From Thalassotalea hakodatensis (GTDB lineage: Bacteria > Pseudomonadota > Gammaproteobacteria > Enterobacterales > Alteromonadaceae), in contig NZ_AP027365.1 of NCBI RefSeq assembly GCF_030295995.1, positions 1,674,001-1,738,000 on the forward strand: a stretch of 64,000 nt of DNA, given 5' to 3'. How positions within the stretch are numbered: the stretch's first letter is position 1; every line of letters begins with the position of its first letter. A program made the position numbers and the translations under genes. The notes under the pieces were generated by a model. That model was not told the DNA's origin. It saw only the letters and a program-made list of their open reading frames with translations, and did no database searches. Below are positions 56,541-64,000 of this stretch, piece by piece.

Positions 56541-56915
56541 GTGAAAAAACAACGTCCTGTAAACCTAGATTTAACTACGATAAAAATGCATTCGGCAGCA
56601 CATGCATCTATTTTACACCGTATCTCAGGTGTGATTATGGTATTTGCTATCGGTATTTTATTGTGGACATTATCCTTATCATTAACTTCTGCAGATGGCT
56701 TCGCGCAAGTAAAAGCATTGCTTGATGGTGTTTTCTTTAAATTAATCATAATCGGTATTATTTCCGCGCTTCTATACCATTTGCTTGGTGGTATTCGTCA
56801 TTTATTGATGGATCTTGGGCATTTTGAAGAGAAAGCGTCAGGAATTGCTAGTGCCAAACTTATCATTGCTCTTTGGTTAGTATTAACTGTCGTATTTGGA
56901 GTTCGTTTATGGTAA
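56541..56915 (+). CDS. sdhC: Succinate dehydrogenase cytochrome b556 subunit
   Basis: This 124-residue membrane subunit has three helices (about 32-50, 65-85 and 103-122). RPVNLDLTTIKMHSAAHASILHRISG is the signature entry into helix 1, and His in LLYHLLGGIRHLLMD is the heme ligand. The GTG start at 56541 keeps the usual N-terminus. It overlaps sdhD by 7 bp. Confidence 0.93.
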   Translation: MKKQRPVNLDLTTIKMHSAAHASILHRISGVIMVFAIGILLWTLSLSLTSADGFAQVKALLDGVFFKLIIIGIISALLYHLLGGIRHLLMDLGHFEEKASGIASAKLIIALWLVLTVVFGVRLW

Positions 56916-57256
56916 ATAACGCAGCTACTGTGGGCCGTTCAGGCGTCCATGATTTTATTTTATTACGTGCAAGCGCTGTACTACTAGCCGCTTATACTCT
57001 TTACCTATTAGGTTTTTTCGTTATAACGCCTGAAGTAACGTTTGATATTTGGCAAGGTTTTTTCAATAACCTTTGTACAAAAGTCTTCACTGTTTTAGCG
57101 CTTTTTGCCTTATTAGTTCATGCATGGATTGGTGTTTGGCAGGTACTTTCTGATTATGTCAAACCAGCCTTTTTGCGTGGCGTATTACAATTTTTATTTG
57201 CCGTATTGCTACTTGCATATCTAGTAGCTGGCTTTTTAACAGTGTGGGGTGTGTAA
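56909..57256 (+). CDS. sdhD: Succinate dehydrogenase membrane anchor subunit
   Basis: This 115-residue subunit has three helices and anchors the SdhAB dimer and quinone site. It starts at ATG 56909 inside the sdhC stop region. The open frame reaches back to 56873, but that part is in sdhC. HDFILLRASAVLLAAYTLYL and the heme-side HAWIGVWQVLSDY segment identify it. It abuts sdhA directly. Confidence 0.92.
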   Translation: MVNNAATVGRSGVHDFILLRASAVLLAAYTLYLLGFFVITPEVTFDIWQGFFNNLCTKVFTVLALFALLVHAWIGVWQVLSDYVKPAFLRGVLQFLFAVLLLAYLVAGFLTVWGV

Positions 57257-59026
57257 GTGAGCGTATCAGTTCGTGAATTTGACGCCATCGTTATTGGCGC
57301 AGGCGGTGCTGGCATGCGTGCAGCACTCGCAATCTCGGAATCAGGCAAAAGTTGTGCTTTGATTTCAAAAGTTTTCCCTACTCGTTCTCATACAGTATCT
57401 GCTCAAGGTGGTATTACTGTTGCGCTTGGTAATGCGCATGAAGATCACTGGGAACAACATATGTACGACACAGTGAAAGGTTCTGATTATATTGGTGACC
57501 AAGACGCAATTGAGTATATGTGTAAAACTGGCCCAGAATCTATTATTGAATTAGAAAAGATGGGTTTACCGTTTTCTCGATTTGAGAACGGCAAAGTTTA
57601 TCAACGTCCTTTCGGTGGACAATCGAAAAACTTTGGCGGTGAACAAGCTGCGCGTACAGCGGCTGCTGCCGATCGTACTGGCCACGCTTTGTTACATTGT
57701 CTTTATCAGCAAAATGTTAAAAATAAAACTAATGTTTATTCAGAGTGGTATGCATTAGATTTAGTTAAAAATGACGATGGTGCTGTTGTAGGTACAACTG
57801 CTATTTGTATCGAAACGGGTGAAGTTGTTTATTTTAAAGCACGCGCAACTGTATTAGCTACTGGTGGCGCAGGTCGTATTTTTGCTTCAACAACCAATGC
57901 TCACATTAATACCGGTGATGGTGTTGGCATGTCGCTTCGCGCTGGCGTACAAATGCAAGATATGGAGATGTGGCAATTCCATCCAACGGGCATTGCAGGG
58001 GCAGGTACGCTTGTCACTGAAGGCTGTCGTGGTGAAGGTGGCTATCTATTGAATAAAGATGGCGAACGCTTTATGGAACGTTATGCACCAAACGCTAAAG
58101 ATTTAGCAGGTCGAGACGTTGTTGCTCGTTCAATGATGACAGAGATTCGTGAAGGTCGCGGTTGTGACGGCCCTTGGGGTCCGCACATTAAACTTAAGCT
58201 AGATCACCTTGGTCGTGAAACGTTGAATCAGCGTTTACCAGGTGTTTGTGATTTATCGAAAACCTTTGCACATGTTGACCCCGCTGAAGAGCCAATTCCA
58301 GTTATTCCTACCTGTCACTACCAAATGGGTGGTGTACCTTGTAATGTTAACGGACAGGCTATCACATTCAATCCGCAGACAGGTGAAGATACTATTATTG
58401 AAGGTTTATTTGCGGTTGGAGAAATTGCAAACGTATCTGTACATGGGGCAAACCGTTTAGGTGGTAACTCATTACTTGATTTAGTGGTATTTGGCCGTGC
58501 AGCCGGTAACTTCCTGGGGACTTACCTTAACGATACGCAATCAGCTAAAGATGCGTCTGGTTCTGATATTGATGCAGCGCTTGCGCGTTATAATCGTTGG
58601 GAATCATCAACAACAGGTGAAGATCCAGTTCAAATTCGTAAAGACCTACAAAAATGTATGCAATTTAACTTCTCGGTATTCCGTGAAGGTGAAGCGATGG
58701 CCGAAGGTATGAAAGAATTAACTGAAATTCGTGAACGCCTTAAGCACGCAAAACTTGATGATAAGTCTTCTGAATTTAACACGCAACGTATCGAGTGTTT
58801 AGAATTAGACAACCTTATGGAAACGGCCTTTAGTACAGCTAAAGCGGCTAACTTCCGCACTGAATCTCGTGGCGCACATGCTCGAGAAGATTTCCAAGAG
58901 CGTGATGATGAAAATTGGTTATGTCATACAATTTACAGCCCTGACACAGAAGATATGTCTAAGCGTACTGTAAATATGGAACCTGTTCACCGTGAAGCTT
59001 TCCCACCGAAAGCTCGTACATACTAA
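57257..59026 (+). CDS. sdhA: Succinate dehydrogenase flavoprotein subunit
   Basis: This 589-residue subunit oxidises succinate to fumarate. The FAD motif [14 protein letters not shown] is at about 11-24, SHTVSAQGG (about 45) holds the His that binds FAD covalently, and [23 protein letters not shown] and [10 protein letters not shown] are the substrate and FAD-capping regions. The GTG start at 57257 follows sdhD without a gap. Full length. Confidence 0.97.
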   Translation: MSVSVREFDAIVIGAGGAGMRAALAISESGKSCALISKVFPTRSHTVSAQGGITVALGNAHEDHWEQHMYDTVKGSDYIGDQDAIEYMCKTGPESIIELEKMGLPFSRFENGKVYQRPFGGQSKNFGGEQAARTAAAADRTGHALLHCLYQQNVKNKTNVYSEWYALDLVKNDDGAVVGTTAICIETGEVVYFKARATVLATGGAGRIFASTTNAHINTGDGVGMSLRAGVQMQDMEMWQFHPTGIAGAGTLVTEGCRGEGGYLLNKDGERFMERYAPNAKDLAGRDVVARSMMTEIREGRGCDGPWGPHIKLKLDHLGRETLNQRLPGVCDLSKTFAHVDPAEEPIPVIPTCHYQMGGVPCNVNGQAITFNPQTGEDTIIEGLFAVGEIANVSVHGANRLGGNSLLDLVVFGRAAGNFLGTYLNDTQSAKDASGSDIDAALARYNRWESSTTGEDPVQIRKDLQKCMQFNFSVFREGEAMAEGMKELTEIRERLKHAKLDDKSSEFNTQRIECLELDNLMETAFSTAKAANFRTESRGAHAREDFQERDDENWLCHTIYSPDTEDMSKRTVNMEPVHREAFPPKARTY

Positions 59027-59038
59027 GGAGCATTAACG

Positions 59039-59749
59039 ATGAAACAAGTATTTTCTATTTACCGTTACAACCCTGATGTTGATAATGCCCCTTACATGAA
59101 AGATTATGAGCTAGAAATACCAGAAGGCTCAGATATGATGGTATTAGATGCGTTAATTTTGCTTAAAGAGCAAGATTCAACATTGTCTTTCCGTCGTTCA
59201 TGTCGTGAAGGTGTTTGTGGCTCTGACGGTTTAAACATGAATGGTAAAAATGGTCTTGCCTGTATTACGCCTTTATCGGCAGTAAAAGCAAGTAAGATTG
59301 TATTACGACCATTACCTGGCTTACCGGTAGTGCGTGATTTGGTTATCGACATGACACAATTCTATAACCAATATGAAAAAATTAAGCCTTATTTAATTAA
59401 CGATGGCAAAGAACAACCTGCTAGAGAACATTTACAAACGATTGAAGAGCGTGAAAAGCTTGATGGATTGTATGAGTGTATCTTGTGTGCCTGTTGTTCA
59501 ACATCATGCCCATCGTTCTGGTGGAATCCAGATAAATTTGTCGGTCCTGCTGGCTTGTTACACGCGTATCGATTCTTAATTGATAGTCGAGATACAGCCA
59601 CAGATGAGCGCTTAGATGATTTACAAGATGCTTACAGCGTATTTCGTTGTCATGGCATTATGAACTGTGTAGATGTGTGTCCAAAAGGGTTAAACCCAAC
59701 GAAAGCAATCGGCCATATTAAGTCGATGCTACTATCGCGCGCAGTGTAA
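59039..59749 (+). CDS. sdhB: Succinate dehydrogenase iron-sulfur subunit
   Basis: This 236-residue subunit carries three clusters: 2Fe-2S at SCREGVCGSDG with a later Cys (about 55-76), 4Fe-4S at CILCACCSTSCP (about 148-159), and 3Fe-4S at CHGIMNCVDVCPKGLNP (about 205-221). It links SdhA to the SdhCD quinone site. AAGGAG lies 6 nt before the ATG. Confidence 0.97.
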   Translation: MKQVFSIYRYNPDVDNAPYMKDYELEIPEGSDMMVLDALILLKEQDSTLSFRRSCREGVCGSDGLNMNGKNGLACITPLSAVKASKIVLRPLPGLPVVRDLVIDMTQFYNQYEKIKPYLINDGKEQPAREHLQTIEEREKLDGLYECILCACCSTSCPSFWWNPDKFVGPAGLLHAYRFLIDSRDTATDERLDDLQDAYSVFRCHGIMNCVDVCPKGLNPTKAIGHIKSMLLSRAV

Positions 59750-59760
59750 AAACAATAAAG

Positions 59761-59791
59761 GCAAATAGCGTGAGCTATTTGCTTTGCTTTT
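59761..59791 (+). terminator. Terminator or attenuator between sdhB and sucA
   Basis: GCAAATAGC / GCTATTTGC is a perfect 9-bp stem with a 4-nt loop and a T-rich tail. It may reduce read-through into sucAB. Confidence 0.75.
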
Positions 59792-59898
59792 GTCAGGGAT
59801 ATTAATGATTTTTATAGAAATTAGGCTATAGTCTAATAGACATTTAATTCGTTATTATTTAATTTTTAATTGCTTCAACCCTATTCAAGGATCAGGCA

Positions 59899-62706
59899 AT
59901 GCCAGAAGGTGTAATGAAGGCTTGGCTAGAGTCTTCCCATTTAAGCGGTGCGAACACTGCTTATATAGAAGAACTATATGAATCTTATTTAGATAATTCG
60001 CAATCTGTTTCAGAAGAGTGGCGTGCTGTATTTGACGATTTACCAAAAATCGAAGGTGCAGAGGTCGAATATCGTCATTCTGAAATTCGAGATGAATTTC
60101 GTGAACTTGCTAAGCAGGCTCATAAAACAGTTGTTGTCTCAGGCGGTAGTGATGCTAAGCAGGTAAAAGTCTTGCAACTCATTAATGCATTCCGCTTCCG
60201 TGGACATCAAAACGCTAACATAGACCCGTTAGGCCTATGGCAGCGAGAGAAAGTTCGTGATTTACAACTATCTCACCACGAATTATCAGAAAATGATTTT
60301 GATCGTGAGTTTAATGTCGGTTCATTTGCTTGCGGACAAGAGCAAATGAAGTTAGGTGATTTATACAAAGCGCTAAGCAAAACCTATTGCGGTTCAATAG
60401 GTGCAGAGTATATGCACATGACTTCAACCGAAGAAAAACGTTGGTTACAACAGCGTTTAGAATCGGTACAGTCTAAAGCTCAATTGTCAGTTTCTCAAAA
60501 AGAAGAAGTGCTTAAAGGCCTCATTGCTGCCGATGGTTTAGAAAAATACCTTGGTGCAAAATTCCCTGGTGCAAAACGCTTTTCATTGGAAGGTGGTGAT
60601 TCACTTATTCCAATGCTGAAAGAATTAATCACTCGTGCGGGCACTCATGGCACTAAAGAAGTTGTGTTTGGTATGGCCCACCGCGGTCGATTAAATGTAC
60701 TGGTAAATGTGATGGGTAAAAACCCGTCAAAATTATTTGATGAATTTGCCGGTAAACATGATGATTTAGTTGGCTCTGGTGATGTTAAGTATCACATGGG
60801 GTACTCATCAGATTTTGTTACACCAGGTGGCAATGTTCATCTAGCTCTTGCGTTTAACCCTTCACATCTAGAAATTGTTAACCCTGTAGTAATGGGATCT
60901 GTACGAGCACGTTTAGATCGTCGTAAGTGTAATGAAGGTGATCTAGTATTACCTATTACTATCCACGGTGATTCAGCAATTGCAGGGCAAGGCGTCGTTC
61001 AAGAAACCTTTAATATGTCACAAGCTCGTGCATTTAAAGTAGGTGGCAGTATTCGCATTGTGGTGAATAACCAAGTTGGCTTTACTACATCAAACCAAGC
61101 GGATACACGCAGCGGTGAATATTGTACAGAAATCGCGAAAATGGTTCAGGCACCAATTTTTCATGTTAATGGTGATGACCCTGAAGCTGTGATCTTAGCC
61201 ACACAAATAGCGTTAGATTTTAGAAACAAATTTAAGCGTGATGTGGTGATTGATTTAGTCTGTTACCGCCGTCATGGCCATAATGAAGCAGACGAACCGA
61301 ATGCTACTCAACCTTTAATGTATCAAAAGGTCAAGAAGCATCCTACGCCACGTCAAATGTATGCAAATCAGCTAGATGAAGAAGGTAGCGTAAAAATAGA
61401 GCGCGCTAACGAGTTAGCTGAATATTACCGCACTCTGCTTGATGAAGGGCAATGTACGGTGGAACAATACCGCCCGATGACAGAACACTCTGTTGATTGG
61501 ACACCGTTTTTAGAACATGACTGGGATGATGAATATGACGCATCAATTCCGCATGATGAAATAAAAGCATTGGCTGATAAAGTAGCTTCATATCCTGATG
61601 ATCATTCTTTGAACTCTCGCGTTAAGAAAATTTATGATGATCGCAAAAAGATGGCTAATGGCGAAAAACTACTTGATTGGGGGTTTGCTGAAAACCTTGC
61701 TTATGCAGCTATTGTAAAAGATGGTCAGCGGGTACGAATTACAGGTCAAGACTCTGCACGTGGCACGTTCTTCCATCGTCATGCTGCGCTGCATAATCAA
61801 AAAGATGCAAGCGTCTATTATCCGTTGCAAAACATTAGTGAAGACCAAGGACCTTTTAATGTCTATGACTCAGTACTTTCAGAAGTATCTGTGTTAGCAT
61901 TTGAATATGGTTACACTACTGCTGAACCAAACGGTTTAACAGTTTGGGAGGCACAATTTGGTGACTTTGCCAACTGTGCACAAGTGGTATTTGATCAATT
62001 TATCTCTTCAGGTGAACAAAAATGGGGTAGGTTATGTGGTTTAACTATGTTGCTACCACATGGTTATGAAGGACAAGGCCCAGAGCATTCATCGGCACGT
62101 TTAGAACGTTTTTTACAGTTGTGTGCTGATCATAATATGCAGGTGTGTGTACCTTCAACACCGGCTCAAGTATTTAATATGCTTCGTCGCCAAGTTGTGC
62201 GACCAATGCGTCGTCCATTAATTGTTATGTCACCAAAATCACTATTACGTCATTCATTAGCTGTATCATCGTTAGATGATCTAGCAACGGGCGTATTCCA
62301 GAATGTTATTGGTGAAATAGACGAAGATATTATTGCTAAAGATGTTGATCGTGTTGTGTTTTGTAGTGGTAAAGTGTACTACGAATTATTAGAGCAGCGT
62401 CGTAAGAACGAACAAACGAATGTTGCTATTATTCGTATTGAACAATTATATCCGTTCCCAGAAAAAGAGTTAGCAGTTGAATTAGAACAGTATCAACATG
62501 TTAAACAGTTTGTTTGGTGTCAGGAAGAACCTCAAAACCAAGGTGCTTGGTATTGTTCGCAGCACCACTTTAGACAAGCAATACCTGATGGAACATATTT
62601 GACATATGCTGGCCGTAAGGCTTCTGCTGCACCGGCTGTTGGTTATATGTCTGTCCATGTTAAAGAACAACAAGCGCTCGTTAATGACGCGCTAAACGCT
62701 AAGTAG
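59899..62706 (+). CDS. sucA: 2-oxoglutarate dehydrogenase E1 component
   Basis: This 935-residue thiamine-diphosphate enzyme decarboxylates 2-oxoglutarate and passes the succinyl group to lipoyl-SucB. It has the N-terminal GANTAYIEELYESYLDN segment that contacts the complex, the GMAHRGRLNVL segment near 257, HGDSAIAGQGVVQET near 356, the IVVNNQVGFTTSN region that binds ThDP near 392, and the C-terminal transketolase-like region (GQDSARGTFFHRHA). AAGGA lies upstream. Full length for the family. Confidence 0.97.
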   Translation: MPEGVMKAWLESSHLSGANTAYIEELYESYLDNSQSVSEEWRAVFDDLPKIEGAEVEYRHSEIRDEFRELAKQAHKTVVVSGGSDAKQVKVLQLINAFRFRGHQNANIDPLGLWQREKVRDLQLSHHELSENDFDREFNVGSFACGQEQMKLGDLYKALSKTYCGSIGAEYMHMTSTEEKRWLQQRLESVQSKAQLSVSQKEEVLKGLIAADGLEKYLGAKFPGAKRFSLEGGDSLIPMLKELITRAGTHGTKEVVFGMAHRGRLNVLVNVMGKNPSKLFDEFAGKHDDLVGSGDVKYHMGYSSDFVTPGGNVHLALAFNPSHLEIVNPVVMGSVRARLDRRKCNEGDLVLPITIHGDSAIAGQGVVQETFNMSQARAFKVGGSIRIVVNNQVGFTTSNQADTRSGEYCTEIAKMVQAPIFHVNGDDPEAVILATQIALDFRNKFKRDVVIDLVCYRRHGHNEADEPNATQPLMYQKVKKHPTPRQMYANQLDEEGSVKIERANELAEYYRTLLDEGQCTVEQYRPMTEHSVDWTPFLEHDWDDEYDASIPHDEIKALADKVASYPDDHSLNSRVKKIYDDRKKMANGEKLLDWGFAENLAYAAIVKDGQRVRITGQDSARGTFFHRHAALHNQKDASVYYPLQNISEDQGPFNVYDSVLSEVSVLAFEYGYTTAEPNGLTVWEAQFGDFANCAQVVFDQFISSGEQKWGRLCGLTMLLPHGYEGQGPEHSSARLERFLQLCADHNMQVCVPSTPAQVFNMLRRQVVRPMRRPLIVMSPKSLLRHSLAVSSLDDLATGVFQNVIGEIDEDIIAKDVDRVVFCSGKVYYELLEQRRKNEQTNVAIIRIEQLYPFPEKELAVELEQYQHVKQFVWCQEEPQNQGAWYCSQHHFRQAIPDGTYLTYAGRKASAAPAVGYMSVHVKEQQALVNDALNAK

Positions 62707-62744
62707 ACCATTGTTGTGGTTAAGAGATTGTAAGGAATAAATGA

Positions 62745-64000
62745 ATGACAACCGAAATTAAGGTTCCAGTATTACCAGAATCAGTTGCTGATGCGACAGT
62801 AGCTACTTGGCACGTTCAGGAAGGCGATAGTGTTTCTCGTGACCAAGTATTAGTTGAAATAGAAACTGATAAAGTAGTGTTAGAAGTGCCTGCTACATCC
62901 GACGGTGTAGTCAGTGAAATTCGTGAAGGCGAAGGTGCAACTGTTCTTGGCGAACAAGTGATTGCAATTATTGAGGCTGGCGATGCAAAAGCAGCTGATG
63001 ATAAGCCTGCTAAAGAAGAGTCTTCAGAAGATAAACAAAGTGAAGCACAAGATAGCACTGATGCAAAAGAAACCTCTTCTGATGGTGAAGCACAAGATAT
63101 TCTTGTACCGGTGTTACCAGAATCAGTTGCGGATGCAACGATTGCGACTTGGCATGTTTCAGAAGGTGATTCTGTATCACGTGACCAAGTATTAGTAGAT
63201 ATCGAAACAGACAAAGTGGTACTTGAAGTACCTGCAACATCTGATGGTGTGATGGGTAAAATAATTCACGCAGAAGGTGATACGGTATTAGGTCAACAAA
63301 AAATTGCTGAAGTGATTGCTGGCGGTTCTTCTGCTAAAGCTTCTGAAAGTGCTAAAGAAGAATCATCAGAATCAAGTGATGAAGTTGCAAGCCCATCTGT
63401 ACGTCGTTTATTGACTGAAAAAGGCTTATCTGCAAGTGATGTAAAAGGATCGGGTAAAGGCGGAAGAATTACCAAAGAAGATGTAGAAGCTGCAGTTAAC
63501 AAATCTGCGCCAGTTGCTAAATCATCTCCAGCTGCTGTTACACCTCAAACTAGTGCATTAGGTGAGCGTACTCAGAAACGTGTACCAATGACACGTTTAC
63601 GTAAAACAATTGCGAATCGTTTACTTGAAGCGAAAAACTCAACAGCAATGTTGACGACGTTTAACGAAGTGAACATGAAACCAATTATGGATCTTCGTAA
63701 GCAATACAAAGATGTGTTTGAAAAAACACATGATACACGTTTAGGTTTTATGTCTTTTTACGTGAAAGCAGTAACTGAAGCGCTAAAACGTTTTCCAGCA
63801 GTCAATGCATCACTTGATGGTGATGATATTGTTTATCATAACTTCTTTGATATTTCTATTGCTGTATCTACGCCTCGCGGTTTAGTTACACCCGTTTTAC
63901 GTGACGCTGATCAATTAAGCATGGCTGGTATTGAAAAGGGAATAAAAACTCTTGCAATTAAAGGCCGCGACGGTAAGTTAAGCATGGATGACATGCAAGG
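62745..64000 (+). CDS. sucB: Dihydrolipoyllysine succinyltransferase (E2) with two lipoyl domains, 3' part beyond the window
   Basis: The frame starts at ATG 62745 (TAAGGAATAA upstream) and is open to the window end, 418 codons. Two lipoyl domains are present: 1-77 with lipoyl-Lys43 and about 117-192 with Lys157, both in the form ETDKVVLEVPA. They are followed by an E3-binding domain (about 216-250: SPSVRRLLTEKGLSASDVKG) and the catalytic domain from about 275. Between the lipoyl domains is a flexible Ala/Glu/Ser linker. Most SucB proteins, including that of E. coli, have only one lipoyl domain. It transfers succinyl from lipoate to CoA. Confidence 0.95.
   Translation, partial: MTTEIKVPVLPESVADATVATWHVQEGDSVSRDQVLVEIETDKVVLEVPATSDGVVSEIREGEGATVLGEQVIAIIEAGDAKAADDKPAKEESSEDKQSEAQDSTDAKETSSDGEAQDILVPVLPESVADATIATWHVSEGDSVSRDQVLVDIETDKVVLEVPATSDGVMGKIIHAEGDTVLGQQKIAEVIAGGSSAKASESAKEESSESSDEVASPSVRRLLTEKGLSASDVKGSGKGGRITKEDVEAAVNKSAPVAKSSPAAVTPQTSALGERTQKRVPMTRLRKTIANRLLEAKNSTAMLTTFNEVNMKPIMDLRKQYKDVFEKTHDTRLGFMSFYVKAVTEALKRFPAVNASLDGDDIVYHNFFDISIAVSTPRGLVTPVLRDADQLSMAGIEKGIKTLAIKGRDGKLSMDDMQ

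Noticed and set aside
56444..56725. 93-codon plus-strand frame upstream of and into sdhC
   Set aside because: It is an alternative frame of sdhC, and its unique part has no recognisable content.
1..64000. CRISPR arrays, rRNA and tRNA genes
   Set aside because: I looked for regularly spaced repeats and for cloverleaf or rRNA signatures and saw none.

Overview
The window looks like chromosome of a marine gammaproteobacterium of the Alteromonadales, most like Colwellia or Thalassotalea. The base composition is AT-rich. The gltA-sdhCDAB-sucAB and pnp-nlpI orders, TonB-dependent receptors of the marine polysaccharide-degrading type, PsrA-like and TyrR-like sites, and attC sites of the Vibrio/Shewanella kind all fit. 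This placement is inference from gene content; no rRNA or tRNA gene was seen.

Region 1 (1-7002) is an N-acetylgalactosamine (GalNAc) catabolic operon on the minus strand: agaZ, agaS, a ROK sugar kinase, an amino-sugar-6-phosphate deacetylase and a GMC oxidoreductase cut by the window edge. It is divergent from a Tat-exported GH109 alpha-N-acetylgalactosaminidase. Region 2 (about 7083-9874) is a small array of integron cassettes: four attC-like sites and four small membrane-protein genes, with no integrase in the window, followed by a MerR/SoxR remnant. Region 3 (9920-18600) is mixed: a DapA-like aldolase/lyase, two decayed genes, VOC, GyrI-like, YqaA/DedA-like, M28 peptidase, DUF2254 and EEP-family genes, and a 314-bp MITE.

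Region 4 (18780-32736) holds an Oar-like TonB receptor, zapE, and the second half of the GalNAc system: an AgaR-like DeoR regulator, a divergent TonB-dependent receptor, two DUF3472 lipoproteins (one with three CBM32/F5-8C repeats, one with DUF5077) and an exported EEP-family phosphodiesterase. A shared motif resembling the AgaR operator lies in both divergent promoters (5288-5303 and 24226-24241). It ties the two halves, about 19 kb apart, into one proposed regulon: outer-membrane uptake, surface binding and cleavage, GH109 release of GalNAc, then kinase, deacetylase, deaminase and the tagatose-bisphosphate steps. The sugar permease and the catalytic aldolase AgaY/KbaY are not in the window.

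Region 5 (32821-50472) has methionine gamma-lyase divergent from a TyrR-like activator with a perfect 18-bp palindrome between them, an IS10-group element inserted in a short MITE, a two-receiver regulator, yciH, etfBA and etfDH (two PsrA-type boxes), a DJ-1-like protein, yegD, an M50 protease, pnp with a long leader hairpin but no rpsO, nlpI, and a Sel1-like protein with a metalloprotease motif. Region 6 (50842-53288) has a CsdA-CsdE fusion facing tcdA/csdL. Region 7 (53360-64000) has a small membrane protein, a GlxA-type regulator, and the TCA cluster gltA, sdhCDAB, sucA and sucB. The sucB gene carries two lipoyl domains and runs off the window.
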